Below, piece after piece: positions 32,761 through 40,631 of a stretch of DNA of 40,631 bases (positions are counted from its first letter, which is position 1; each line of letters starts with the position of its first letter). This DNA is from Phycisphaerales bacterium. Its GTDB lineage: Bacteria > Planctomycetota > Phycisphaerae > Phycisphaerales > UBA1924. The translations under genes and the position numbers were made by a program. The stretch spans positions 1 to 40,631 of the forward strand of contig JAJDDE010000008.1 of assembly GCA_029260475.1 (NCBI GenBank). Reading direction: 5' to 3'. The notes beneath the pieces are model-generated. The model had not been told where the DNA came from and ran no database searches. It saw nothing but the letters and a program-made list of their open reading frames with translations.

Positions 32761-34356
32761 ATGAACCGTATTTTTGTTGCTGCTGGTCTGATCGCCTGCG
32801 CCGGTATTGCCGTCGCTGGTGACGATGACATGATGCCCGTTGAGCCGACCACCTGGAATGTTCCCGGTGATTTCGACACGATCCAGGAAGCCGTCGATGC
32901 CGCCGCCGAAGGCGACATCATTTGCCTCCTGGGCGCCGGCCCTTTCGCCCCCTTCACCGTTGACACTGATGGCCTGACCATCAAGGGCAACGACCTCCGT
33001 CCCGCGTCCCCCGAGGAGCCCGAGGGCTCTGACTTCAAGGTCAACAAGAAGGACCTGCAGGACAACTCCCGCCCCGCCTGCGAGGACCTCGCGTCCGTCG
33101 ACGGTGGCGGCGCTGCGGGTAGCCTGATCAACGCCAACGGCGTCACGATCGTCGGCATCTGCTTCACCAATGGTAAGGACAGCCACGACAACGGTGGTGC
33201 CCTCAAGATCGGTGACAACGCCTCGGCGACCCTGTCCTACGTCTACTTCAGCGACAACAAGGCCGACGAGGACGGCGGCGCCGTCTACGTTGGTCGCAAC
33301 GCTTCGCTGTGGATCAACAACGCCACCTTCGCCAACAACGAAGCCGAGTTCGGCGGCGCCATCCAGGCCGGTCAGAACTCCAACCTTCACCTCGTTGACG
33401 TTGACTTCATCGACAACGACGCGACCGGCTCCGGCGGCGCGATCGACATCCTGGCCGCTGCCGGCGTGACGATCGAGGCTTCCTGCTTCATCCGCAACGA
33501 CGCCGAGACCACGGTCGCCGGCTTCGGTGGTGCGATCTCCAACTTCCTCTCACCCGTCTCCATCAAGAACGCTGTCTTCTGCGACAACACCGCCATCCGT
33601 GGCGGCGGCGCGATCTACAACGAGGACGGCGACGTTGACGTTTGGTTCTCCACGTTCTGGAACAACACGTCCCTCTCCGGCGGCGGCATCGAGCAGCTCG
33701 CTTCGCCTTCGCTCGGTTCGGACCCCGTTTCCAAGACCGACCTCACCAACTCCATCATCGTCACCACTCGTCTGGTGAACAACGTCCGCGGCAACGTGGC
33801 CGATGCCGATGCGATCCGCATGGAGGTCTTCTACTCCTTCTACGACCGCGACTTCATGGGCGAGCCCCGTGTTCGCGACTCGGGCGGCAACCTCGGCCTC
33901 GCCGACCTCCCCTTCGAGACCACCCCCGCCGACATGTTTGTTGACGCCGCCAACTGCGACTTCAACCTCGTCTGCAACCCCTGCTACTCCGCCGTGGTCA
34001 TCGACGCCGGCGATTCCCGCGCTTGCGAGGATCTCTGCTTCGATAAGGACGACAAGGGTCGTGCCATGGACAAGGTCGATAACCCCTCCACCGGCCTCGT
34101 CAACGAGGGCATGGAGAACACCGGTGTCGATATCTGGCGCCGCAACCACACCTGCGACGCCGTTGACATGGGTGCCTACGAGTTCAAGCAGGATCCCTTC
34201 ACCGAGATCCTCGTCTCCTGCGAAGGCGACACCGACTTCGACGGCGACGTGGACATCGACGACATCTTCGTCGTGCTCCGCAAGTTCGGTTACCCCTGCG
34301 TGATCACTGATGGCTGCGAAGACATCGAGACCGATCCCGGTGCCGGCCACCGCTGA
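32761..34356 (+). CDS. Secreted right-handed beta-helix (POMP-repeat) protein with dockerin-like tail
   Basis: The ATG at 32761 follows GGAGAAG. A signal peptide ends AVAG. The body has repeated short strands with GGA[IL] and FxxN turns (NGGALKIGDNASATLSYVYFSDNKADEDGGAVYVG, FGGAIQAGQN, SGGAIDILAAAG), the mark of polymorphic outer-membrane (Chlamydia-type) repeats in a parallel beta helix. The C-terminus carries DTDFDGDVDIDDIF, a dockerin-like Ca2+ repeat that ends many planctomycete secreted proteins and may serve in sorting or anchoring. Many Asp/Asn and several Cys residues suggest metal binding or disulphides. At 531 aa it is complete, with its own terminator. Confidence 0.85.
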   Translation: MNRIFVAAGLIACAGIAVAGDDDMMPVEPTTWNVPGDFDTIQEAVDAAAEGDIICLLGAGPFAPFTVDTDGLTIKGNDLRPASPEEPEGSDFKVNKKDLQDNSRPACEDLASVDGGGAAGSLINANGVTIVGICFTNGKDSHDNGGALKIGDNASATLSYVYFSDNKADEDGGAVYVGRNASLWINNATFANNEAEFGGAIQAGQNSNLHLVDVDFIDNDATGSGGAIDILAAAGVTIEASCFIRNDAETTVAGFGGAISNFLSPVSIKNAVFCDNTAIRGGGAIYNEDGDVDVWFSTFWNNTSLSGGGIEQLASPSLGSDPVSKTDLTNSIIVTTRLVNNVRGNVADADAIRMEVFYSFYDRDFMGEPRVRDSGGNLGLADLPFETTPADMFVDAANCDFNLVCNPCYSAVVIDAGDSRACEDLCFDKDDKGRAMDKVDNPSTGLVNEGMENTGVDIWRRNHTCDAVDMGAYEFKQDPFTEILVSCEGDTDFDGDVDIDDIFVVLRKFGYPCVITDGCEDIETDPGAGHR

Positions 34357-34412
34357 ATCCGGCTCGAGTGAACACCCACGCTCGGTGAGAACCGGGCGCG
34401 ACTAGAACCTTC

Positions 34413-34448
34413 AAACGCCCCGCGAGAAATCGCGGGGCGTTTTCTTTG
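34413..34448 (+). terminator. Intrinsic terminator after the beta-helix gene
   Basis: AAACGCCCCGCG and CGCGGGGCGTTT are perfect 12-bp arms around AGAAAT, followed by a T-rich tract (TTCTTT). It is placed 57 bp after the stop codon. Confidence 0.92.
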
Positions 34449-34642
34449 TACCTGTCGGGCCCGTGATTCCCTCGTGGCCAGCTCGCTGGACCGGGAGCAC
34501 TTCTTCGGTCTGACGGCACCAGGCGAACGAGGGCACGCGGACCCGTGGTGAGCACCCGCGCAAGCCCGGTGGGCGACAGCGCTCGGCGCGGTGTGGTCAG
34601 CTCGCGCGGACACTCGTGTCGGCCGGCACACAATTGTCGCGA

Positions 34643-34656
34643 ATACCCGCGGGTAT
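34643..34656. promoter_or_regulatory. 14-bp palindrome upstream of the PEP-CTERM-like gene
   Basis: ATACCCGCGGGTAT is a perfect palindrome without a spacer. It lies 25 bp upstream of the possible promoter at 34681-34708 and may be an activator or repressor site. Confidence 0.35.
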
Positions 34657-34680
34657 CAGCGAAAAATCCGACATCGGCAC

Positions 34681-34708
34681 TTGTGTCGTCGGAATAGAGG
34701 TGTAGTAT
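34681..34708 (+). promoter_or_regulatory. Candidate promoter of the PEP-CTERM-like gene
   Basis: TTGTGT and TAGTAT are 16 bp apart. A start at about 34,715 would give a leader of about 220 nt before the ATG at 34935. Confidence 0.35.
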
Positions 34709-34934
34709 TGATCTGTCCGAGCGGCACAGGCTCGGTACAGTTTCCAAATCAGAGCATGACCCGTTGCGTGGAACTCACGCGCTGGTCTTCGGATCAATCG
34801 TGTACGCACAGAGCACGACCGATCCACCGGAAGCTATACCTGCGCTGTTGCTGTCTCGGGGAGTGATCGAGAGAGACGACACAGGGATGAGAGACGGTCC
34901 TTCGCACAGGGGACCATCCCGGAAAGGCAGAGAG

Positions 34935-35585
34935 ATGAACAACCACGTATTCGCGGCTGGCCTCGTATTGGCTATTGGATCCAACGCTATGGCGGGCGCC
35001 CTCTTCGGCTCCGCGTCCATCAACGTCGATGTCCTCGCGGTCAACGGCACGCCGGCGATGCCCACGGGCACCGTCAACACCGTTGGGGTCATGCCCGGTG
35101 ACACGATTCTGTTCGCGATCAACGCGACGATCGAATCGGTCGAAGCCGGTGATTTTATTCAGTTCGCGGCACTCCGCCTCGAAGCGGTCGGCCCCTTCGG
35201 TACCGTCGATCCCGACAGCATCACCATCGCCCCCGCCCTCCAGGGTTTCCTCCCGGGCCCGGACGGTTTGGTCAGCAACGACAACGGCCTGAACCTGACG
35301 ACGTTCCGCCTCCCTGGTAACCCTGACAACAGTCTCGGTACCGGTGGGCAACTCTTTACCTTCGAGTTTGTCGTGACGGCGATGGATGGCGAGTTCTCGT
35401 ACGACACCCTCGTGGTCCCGATGGGCAGTGAGCCGGACAACACGCTCCGCGCCGGCGGCCCCGATTTCAACAAGTATCTCATCGCCGAGATCACAGCGGA
35501 CACCATCGTGATCCCCGCGCCCTCCGCGCTCGCCGGCTTCGGCCTGCTCGCCGGCTTCGGTGCCGCTCGCCGCCGACGTGCCTGA
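34935..35585 (+). CDS. Secreted protein with PEP-CTERM-like sorting tail
   Basis: The start was set at the ATG at 34935, with an AAAGG-type site upstream, because a signal peptide follows directly (AAGLVLAIGSNAMAG). The 216-aa protein is rich in beta strands and Thr/Asn/Asp in its middle, with no catalytic motif. The C-terminus IPAPSALAGFGLLAGFGAARRRRA has all three parts of a PEP-CTERM-type signal: a short Pro-containing motif, a hydrophobic helix and a basic end. PEP-CTERM proteins are processed by exosortase and often attached to exopolysaccharide; no exosortase gene is in the window. Confidence 0.85.
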   Translation: MNNHVFAAGLVLAIGSNAMAGALFGSASINVDVLAVNGTPAMPTGTVNTVGVMPGDTILFAINATIESVEAGDFIQFAALRLEAVGPFGTVDPDSITIAPALQGFLPGPDGLVSNDNGLNLTTFRLPGNPDNSLGTGGQLFTFEFVVTAMDGEFSYDTLVVPMGSEPDNTLRAGGPDFNKYLIAEITADTIVIPAPSALAGFGLLAGFGAARRRRA

Positions 35586-35711
35586 GACATCTCTACTCGA
35601 GACGTAGCTTCGGCTAATCGTTCGATCGCTGTCACGCGTTGACCTGAGTCGGCCGACCACACCACCGCCACGTTCCCACGTCTCGGGAGCGCGTACTTAG
35701 CGTCAACCAAT

Positions 35712-35748
35712 CGGCTCGAGCTCCCCCGCTCGAGCCGGTTTTGCTTTT
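35712..35748 (+). terminator. Intrinsic terminator between convergent genes
   Basis: CGGCTCGAGC (35712-35721) and GCTCGAGCCG (35728-35737) form a perfect 10-bp stem around TCCCCC, followed by GTTTTGCTTTT. It ends the PEP-CTERM-like gene and lies 9 bp from the convergent fapA stop. Confidence 0.9.
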
Positions 35749-35756
35749 GCCCGACG

Positions 35757-37196
35757 TCAGGCCGCCCGACGCACGATCGCCTGCGTGTCGCACCAGTGCC
35801 CATCGAGGCGGTGCATCATGAGCCGTCGGTCCTTCGACCAGCCGAACGCGACCGGGCCCTTGATCGGAACCGGGACCGTCACGCTGTACGATTCTGTCTC
35901 GATGGTGACCCGCGGATAGATCGCGGTGCGTACCACCAGATCCACCCGTACACGTGATGCCTGCTGGTCTTCGAGTTCGGTGATGTGGTCGATAGCCGCG
36001 GTCAGGTGCAGTGTCGCCTCGGTGCGTTGCAATTCGACTGCCTTGCGGCGTTCGGTGAGCTGCGTCGACATGTCAGCGGGCATCGCCTTGAGCTTTTCTT
36101 CCTCGGCAATGAGGGAGGTCAGGGTGCGCTCGAGTTTGTGCGCATGATGTTTGGCTTCCTTGAGTTCGGCTTCCAGCATCAGGAGGCAGCCGACACGGAG
36201 CAGCGTTGGGGGTTCGGATGGAGAGCCGAGCTTGCCGATGTCGATCGAGCCGCCGACGCTCACGGAGCCGCCGATGATCGCGGAGCGTGGGCCGATCAGA
36301 TCGCCGCCGATCGTGACGGTGCAGGCCATAATCTCGCGTCTCACGAGCACGTTGCCGAGTACTTCCGCGGTGGTTTCACCCAGGAAACCGACCTCGAGGT
36401 TGCCAGCAACGCGAAGGGCCCCGATTTCGCGACCTGTCATGCCCTTGTGCAGGAGCGCATCGCCACCCGCTACCAGCGACGCCGCCTCCACCAGACCTCG
36501 GACCTCGATGTTCTTCGCCGCGGTCACGGTGAACCGGTCTTTGACATCTCCGGAAACCAAAACCGAACCCTGCGTGTCGATGTTGCCGGTGTGGAAGTCA
36601 ACGTTCCCTCGGACCTCGAGCACCTCATCGATCGCGTACGTCCCGTTGCCGCATCGAAGGACACCGTCCAGCAGGGCCACCCGTGTGCCGTCGATACCAC
36701 TCGAGAACGAGGCGGGATCGAACTCAATCGAACCGTCTTTGCAGCGCGGCACGGGGATGGTGTTGCCGAGCACGTCGCGCCCCTCGCGCTCGTCTTGGAG
36801 CTCATGGATCGTCGCAACGACATCACCGGCACGAACCAGCCGCAGCGAGTTCGTGATGTAATGGTCCACACCGTCCGCGGCCTCGACCGCCGGCTCGATG
36901 GCGGGATCGAAGCGTTCGTCCCAGACACAGGCCGGCTCGCCGCAAGACTCGGGGAGCGCCGCTTCCGCGAAAACGGCATCGACCTCGGAGGGATCGTCCT
37001 GATAGGCCACGCAGATCGCTTCGAGTCTCGCCAGTTCGGGCGCATCGATCACAACGCCCGCGGCGTGTGCCAATTCCGACAGGGCTTCGGTGCTGACGAG
37101 AGAGCGGTCGTACCCGGCGGGGATGAGCACCGATGCCGTGAGCCGATCGCTGGCGATCTGGACGGTGATTTCTGTATGTGCCGGTGCGTTCGCCAA
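35757..37196 (-). CDS. fapA: FapA family protein (DUF342)
   Basis: The family includes FapA (flagellar assembly protein A), often found with chemotaxis or polar-growth genes. The central part is a beta-helix-like stack of short repeats (NVDFHTGNIDTQGSVLVSGDVKD, ALRVAGNLEVG, IMACTVTIGGDLIG, SAIIGGSVSVGG), typical of the domain. A coiled coil of about 80 residues follows (ELKEAKHHAHKLERTLTSLI...). The longest frame begins at an ATG at 37277 inside cheY with no ribosome site. A TTG at 37196 has GGGAGGAAG close upstream and avoids the overlap, so I prefer it. It is the third gene after cheX and cheY. Confidence 0.82.
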   Translation of the reverse strand: MANAPAHTEITVQIASDRLTASVLIPAGYDRSLVSTEALSELAHAAGVVIDAPELARLEAICVAYQDDPSEVDAVFAEAALPESCGEPACVWDERFDPAIEPAVEAADGVDHYITNSLRLVRAGDVVATIHELQDEREGRDVLGNTIPVPRCKDGSIEFDPASFSSGIDGTRVALLDGVLRCGNGTYAIDEVLEVRGNVDFHTGNIDTQGSVLVSGDVKDRFTVTAAKNIEVRGLVEAASLVAGGDALLHKGMTGREIGALRVAGNLEVGFLGETTAEVLGNVLVRREIMACTVTIGGDLIGPRSAIIGGSVSVGGSIDIGKLGSPSEPPTLLRVGCLLMLEAELKEAKHHAHKLERTLTSLIAEEEKLKAMPADMSTQLTERRKAVELQRTEATLHLTAAIDHITELEDQQASRVRVDLVVRTAIYPRVTIETESYSVTVPVPIKGPVAFGWSKDRRLMMHRLDGHWCDTQAIVRRAA

Positions 37197-37233
37197 GGCC
37201 CTCTTCCTCCCGTACTCGGGATTCTCCGCTCCA

Positions 37234-37611
37234 TCAGGCTGCGGCTGCCTTGATCTTCTCGTACGCGGCTCGGACATGGTTCAGGAGCGCGTCGGGCGCG
37301 AAGGGCTTGACGACGTAGTCGTTGACACCCGCCCGGATCGCCTCGATGACGCGCGGCTTCTCCGCCTCGGTCGAGACCATGATCACCGGCGTCTTGGTGT
37401 TCTTGGCGCGGAACTTCTTGAGGAACTCGAGCCCGTTCATCTTGGGCATGTCCCAGTCGAGCAGGATCACATCCGGAGCGAAGACGAAGACCTTGCTCAG
37501 CGCATCCTCGCCGTCGCAGGCCGTTTCGGTCTCTACAGAGCCGAGCTGCTGGAGCGTGCCGCAGATGACGGTGCGGATGGTGCTGGAATCGTCGATGACC
37601 ATAATCTTCAC
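37234..37611 (-). CDS. cheY: CheY-type single-domain response regulator
   Basis: The receiver domain is complete in 125 residues: the KIMVIDDSSTIRT acidic pocket, the phosphorylation site D in PDVILLDWDMPKMNG, the conserved threonine/serine strand VIMVSTEAEK, and the lysine in NDYVVKPFAP. There is no output domain. A longer frame reaches 37758, but the GTG at 37611 starts exactly where CheY proteins begin and has GGAG 9 bp upstream. The gene lies 16 bp after cheX, so the two are co-expressed. Confidence 0.9.
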   Translation of the reverse strand: MKIMVIDDSSTIRTVICGTLQQLGSVETETACDGEDALSKVFVFAPDVILLDWDMPKMNGLEFLKKFRAKNTKTPVIMVSTEAEKPRVIEAIRAGVNDYVVKPFAPDALLNHVRAAYEKIKAAAA

Positions 37612-37627
37612 GGCGGTGTGCTCCGGT

Positions 37628-38107
37628 TCAAGCCGCAGCGGCGTTCGTGTTGGCGGGTTGCAGGCTGAGCAGCAGCACGAATTCGCCGAGCGCACTCGAG
37701 CACGGGATGCGAACGCAGGGAGCGGAGTTTGAGAGTGAAGCGGCGATGTCGTTACCACGAACGACCGAGGGGCAGCTCATGGAGATGCGCTTCCCGTGCA
37801 GCTGGCTCTTGGCGGAGCCGGCGATCATGTTCGCGAGTTCTCCGATCGCGTCGCATACGTCGTCCTCTTTCGGATCGTTATCGCTGCGGGTAAACGCCTT
37901 GACGCAGTTCTCAGCGGTGATCCAACGCATGCTGATCACGACGGATCCGACCATGTCACCGGTCAGGCCGATGATGCCCGAGATGTCGTACTCGGCGCCG
38001 CACGCCTGGTCCGAGTCGGGCTCCCCGAAGGTCAGCGCTGCACCAAGCATGGTGCGAAACGTGTTATGACCCGCTCGTTGAAGTACGGAGAACATGTCCT
38101 CGGTCAT
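37628..38107 (-). CDS. cheX: CheX-like CheY-P phosphatase
   Basis: The CheX/CheC/FliY phosphatase fold is suggested by IGELANMIAGSAKSQL, which carries the ExxN catalytic motif used to dephosphorylate CheY-P. The strands IGLTGDMVGSVVISM and PCSSALGEFVLLLSLQP fit the family. At 159 aa it has one ExxN site, as CheX does. The ATG at 38107 has GAGGAG 8 bp upstream. It is the first gene of the minus-strand cheX-cheY-fapA run and diverges from cheD. Confidence 0.88.
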   Translation of the reverse strand: MTEDMFSVLQRAGHNTFRTMLGAALTFGEPDSDQACGAEYDISGIIGLTGDMVGSVVISMRWITAENCVKAFTRSDNDPKEDDVCDAIGELANMIAGSAKSQLHGKRISMSCPSVVRGNDIAASLSNSAPCVRIPCSSALGEFVLLLSLQPANTNAAAA

Positions 38108-38555
38108 CGGTATCGCTCCTCACGGAATCCTGATCTCAACTCTGTTTATCGACTGGGTTTCGGCCGGTCGTCCGGTCAGAGCTCTGATTCTCAGCAGGAA
38201 CACCCCGCCCGCCTTCTGCTTGTGACGGGTGCGAAGGGGGGGAGAAACGACGAAGGCTCTCGCCCGGTGAGGGGGGTCTTGACGATGGAAGGTCATCGGC
38301 ACGACCAGCAGCGTGCTCGGCGCGGCTCCGTTGAAGATCCCGGGCATGCGTCCGGATCAGGCGTGGTGCAGTGTTCGAAGGCCCTCCGCGCAGGCGATCA
38401 ACCCGTGCGGCGGGTGACGCCCGGGTCACCAGCAGTCATCCCCGGCACCTGCCCGGCATCAGGGGTGGAAGGTCCGTGACGGGTGAAGTCGATGCACCGA
38501 ACGCCCGATTTGAGTTCCGATGATCCGTGTGATCACCGGCCCGGAGGAGCGATCG
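38108..38555. promoter_or_regulatory. Divergent intergenic region between cheX and cheD
   Basis: No gene-like frame is seen in these 448 bp. One stem-loop lies at 38413-38430 (GGTGAC/GTCACC). Promoters for both directions should be here, but none could be assigned with confidence. Confidence 0.35.
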
Positions 38556-39077
38556 ATGAGCGCCGTCGTGAAAGGACGAGCAACGCGTGAGGACGGCAAG
38601 GTCGTCGTCGGCGTCGCCGACTGCGCGGTATCGGACGATCCCGGCGCAGAGATCGTGACCTACGCGCTCGGTTCGTGCATCGGCGTCACCGCCTACGACC
38701 CCGTCGCCAGGATCGGCGGCATGCTGCATTTCATGCTCCCGACCACCATCGACACGCAGAGGGGCCAGGAGAAGCCGGCGATGTTCGGCGACACCGGCAT
38801 CCCGCTCCTGTTCCGATCGCTCTACGCGCTAGGTGCGGAGAAGCAGCGCCTGATCGTCTGCGCCGTCGGGGGTGCCGAGATGCTCGAAGACAGCAGCGAC
38901 TCCAGTGTCAGTGCGCGCAACCGCACGATCCTCCGCGAATTCCTGTGGACGAATGAGTTCCTGCTCAGCGCCGACGAGACCGGCGGCAGCATCTCCCGCA
39001 CGGTGCGCATCCGCCTCGAGGACGGGGCGATTTCGGTGCGCCACGGCAGCAAAGAGTGGCGGGTCTGGCCGAGCTGA
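38556..39077 (+). CDS. cheD: Chemoreceptor glutamine deamidase CheD
   Basis: CheD deamidates glutamines of chemoreceptors and, in many bacteria, works with CheC or CheX. The start was set at the ATG at 38556 because GGAGGA lies 7 bp upstream; the frame is open to an earlier ATG at 38520. The active-site pattern is intact: YALGSCIGVTAYD with the catalytic cysteine and GGMLHFMLP with the histidine. The 173-aa length is typical. It is transcribed divergently from cheX, and a minus-strand terminator follows its stop. Confidence 0.9.
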   Translation: MSAVVKGRATREDGKVVVGVADCAVSDDPGAEIVTYALGSCIGVTAYDPVARIGGMLHFMLPTTIDTQRGQEKPAMFGDTGIPLLFRSLYALGAEKQRLIVCAVGGAEMLEDSSDSSVSARNRTILREFLWTNEFLLSADETGGSISRTVRIRLEDGAISVRHGSKEWRVWPS

Positions 39078-39119
39078 GATTCGGGATCAACCACCCCGAT
39101 CACATCACCCGACGCCAAC

Positions 39120-39149
39120 AAAAAAAGCCGCCCGGGGATCCGGGCGGCT
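39120..39149 (-). terminator. Intrinsic terminator of the peroxidase gene (minus strand)
   Basis: The minus strand reads AGCCGCCCGG, ATCC, CCGGGCGGCT, then a run of seven T at 39126-39120. It is 46 bp downstream of the peroxidase stop and may also slow cheD read-through in the other direction. Confidence 0.9.
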
Positions 39150-39195
39150 CATGCGATTCATGGAATCACGGGGCTCTTGAGAGCGTGATACGGAC

Positions 39196-40631
39196 TCAGC
39201 CGCCCAGAGCAGCGCCCCACGCCTCGAGGAACGCGATCACGTCATCGATGTCGCTCGCGCCGTCACCGTTGACATCGCCGTTCCCGTTGCGCCAATCGGC
39301 GATGTAAGCCCGGATATCGAGGATGTTGACGCTGCCGTCATCGTTCCAGTCCGCGTCGATGCGCTCGGTGACTTTGAAGACATCGCGCGACAGTTCGACG
39401 CCGGCTTGTGTATTGCGCCGGATGATCGTGCCGAGCGTCTGGCGCTCGATCAGACGGGTCAGGTAGCGGGGGAGGTACGACTGGTACCAGAAGCGGTCGC
39501 CGTCACGCAGGCGCGTGAACTGGTCCGCGAGAACGGCGTGGAGCGTCTCGCCCACCAACGCGCCCTCCACGTGCGGCTCGGCGAGCAGGCCGACCCAGGG
39601 ATCGATCTGATCGACGCCACCCGTGTACACGCCTAGAGCAGCAACAACATCCGGATCGCTGTTCACCTCTTCGAACGTGGTGACTCGGTCGAGGCCGTAC
39701 GCCTCGCGGACGTCATTGTAGCTGCCGAGGCCGTGATCACGTCCGCGTTGAATGTTCAGCGACGCGAGGTCGAAGCCGCCCGCACCGGGAGGGCCAAAGA
39801 GGAAGTCCCGGATGTCATCGACCACGATCGCGTCGATGATCTGCGAACGCTGACCCGAGAGGCCACGCAGAATGGAGGTAATGCCGTTGTCGCTGATCTC
39901 GTCCGGGGCGAAGAAGGCGTCGCGGAGCGGGAGGTGCCCCTCGCTCGCCTCTTGCATGCTGGAGTCCAGACGCAGCACGCGTGCGGAGAGCATGGTGTGA
40001 CCAACGCGGTACGCCGCGGTCGCGAACATGTTGGTCATGCCCGGATCGATATCGACGTCGTACCCGTTGTACGCGGGGAGTCCGTTCACGCCCAAGAGCA
40101 GCGGCAAGAACTCGTTGTAGGTGATCGACTGCATCTCGGCCGCGATCACCGCACGAGCGTACTCGTAGATCTCATCACCCGAGAGACCCGGGAATTTTTG
40201 GCTGAACACATCGGCCCAGTAGTTGTGCTCACGCGCAAAGAGCGTGTGCATCGCGCAGAGAGCGGCCTGCTCGTTGACGCGAACGTCGCCCGCCAGGAAG
40301 AGCGTCGGATCGGGACCGCCAGCGTTGGGCATACCGGATGTGTTGAAGATCAGGAGATCCCCAGCCGTCATCTTGAGGCGGCCGGTTCCGTCGTTCGTCC
40401 GGAGCTCGTGGGCGCGTTCCTCATCGGAGCCGTACACGTTGGACGCATCGATGAACGCGGTGATCAGATTGATCTGCTGCCGTTCACCCTCGACAGTGAC
40501 GTACGACGAGCGGTCCAAGCCCATCACCTGCGTCCCGGTATCGAACGGATCAAAGGCGAGATCACCCAACGGGATATCGATGTGGAAGGGCTCGGCGGGG
40601 GTCGCGAGGGGGGTTTCCGTGATGTCGTGGT
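39196..40631 (-). CDS. Animal-type haem peroxidase with dockerin-like C-terminal repeat (partial)
   Basis: The window shows the C-terminal about 478 residues; the start is cut off at the right edge. It begins HDITETP, which holds the distal histidine of animal-type (peroxidasin) haem peroxidases. Family landmarks follow in order: AFIDASNVYGSDEERAHELR, REHNYWADVF, AEMQSITYNEFLP, AAYRVGHTMLS with the proximal histidine, and LNIQRGRDHGLGSYNDVREA. The tail contains DADWNDDGSVNILDI and DVNGDGASDIDDV, a pair of dockerin-like Ca2+-binding repeats common on planctomycete exported proteins. Activity is expected outside the cell, where haem peroxidases can form hypohalous acids or oxidise phenolics. 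Confidence 0.9.
   Translation of the reverse strand, partial: HDITETPLATPAEPFHIDIPLGDLAFDPFDTGTQVMGLDRSSYVTVEGERQQINLITAFIDASNVYGSDEERAHELRTNDGTGRLKMTAGDLLIFNTSGMPNAGGPDPTLFLAGDVRVNEQAALCAMHTLFAREHNYWADVFSQKFPGLSGDEIYEYARAVIAAEMQSITYNEFLPLLLGVNGLPAYNGYDVDIDPGMTNMFATAAYRVGHTMLSARVLRLDSSMQEASEGHLPLRDAFFAPDEISDNGITSILRGLSGQRSQIIDAIVVDDIRDFLFGPPGAGGFDLASLNIQRGRDHGLGSYNDVREAYGLDRVTTFEEVNSDPDVVAALGVYTGGVDQIDPWVGLLAEPHVEGALVGETLHAVLADQFTRLRDGDRFWYQSYLPRYLTRLIERQTLGTIIRRNTQAGVELSRDVFKVTERIDADWNDDGSVNILDIRAYIADWRNGNGDVNGDGASDIDDVIAFLEAWGAALGG

Overview
The window joins a mobile element (about 1-18,629) to a stretch of chromosome (about 18,630-40,631). The DNA is GC-rich. The chromosomal half carries C-terminal dockerin-like Asp-rich repeats on secreted proteins, a PEP-CTERM-like C-terminus ending in four arginines, an OprP-type porin beside pstSCAB-phoU, and a FapA/CheX/CheD chemotaxis set. 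Together these point to a planctomycete, most likely of the Phycisphaerae. That is inference; no rRNA or marker gene is present.

Element, left part (1-9,164): the C-terminus of a DNA methylase, a candidate oriT palindrome, a MobF (TrwC/TraI-like) relaxase whose helicase half has lost a recognisable Walker A, and a small overlapping protein. After these come a soluble VirD4/TraG-type coupling ATPase, a membrane protein, a secreted coiled-coil protein and a DUF6236-like protein. No VirB-type transfer channel genes are in view, so the element is either a larger ICE continuing to the left or a mobilizable element.

Element, cargo part (9,165-17,211): a hairpin-rich intergenic stretch, a small conserved protein, a PIN-domain toxin with its HTH antitoxin, and an unrecognised 239-aa protein. 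Next to this protein lies a striking region of about 1.2 kb (about 11,980-13,170) with no credible reading frame but at least fourteen strong stem-loops. Read on the minus strand, five of these are closed by GNRA tetraloops, so it looks like a large structured RNA transcribed towards the 239-aa gene. On its other side sits an HTH regulator with a palindromic operator, leading into ietA (AAA+ ATPase) and ietS (subtilisin-like protease). IetAS is a known plasmid-stability and anti-phage pair.

Element right end (17,247-18,629): a tyrosine integrase read away from the junction, followed by a 42-nt remnant of the 3' part of a tRNA-Gly(CCC) gene, from the anticodon loop to the discriminator base. 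This is the att site. The reconstituted tRNA should lie beyond the left edge of the window.

Chromosome: (a) porin-pstS-pstC-pstA-pstB-phoU, a phosphate uptake and signalling run; (b) on the minus strand a tightly overlapping GT87-GT2-GtrA-methyltransferase operon, probably polyprenyl-linked sugar transfer; (c) a probably frameshifted gene, a Tat-exported epimerase/dehydratase-like protein, birA and a VWA-like protein without a visible metal site; (d) two exported proteins with sorting or anchoring tails, each followed by a clear intrinsic terminator; (e) a chemotaxis/motility cluster, cheX-cheY-fapA on the minus strand with cheD divergent; (f) a secreted animal-type haem peroxidase with a dockerin-like tail, cut by the window edge.
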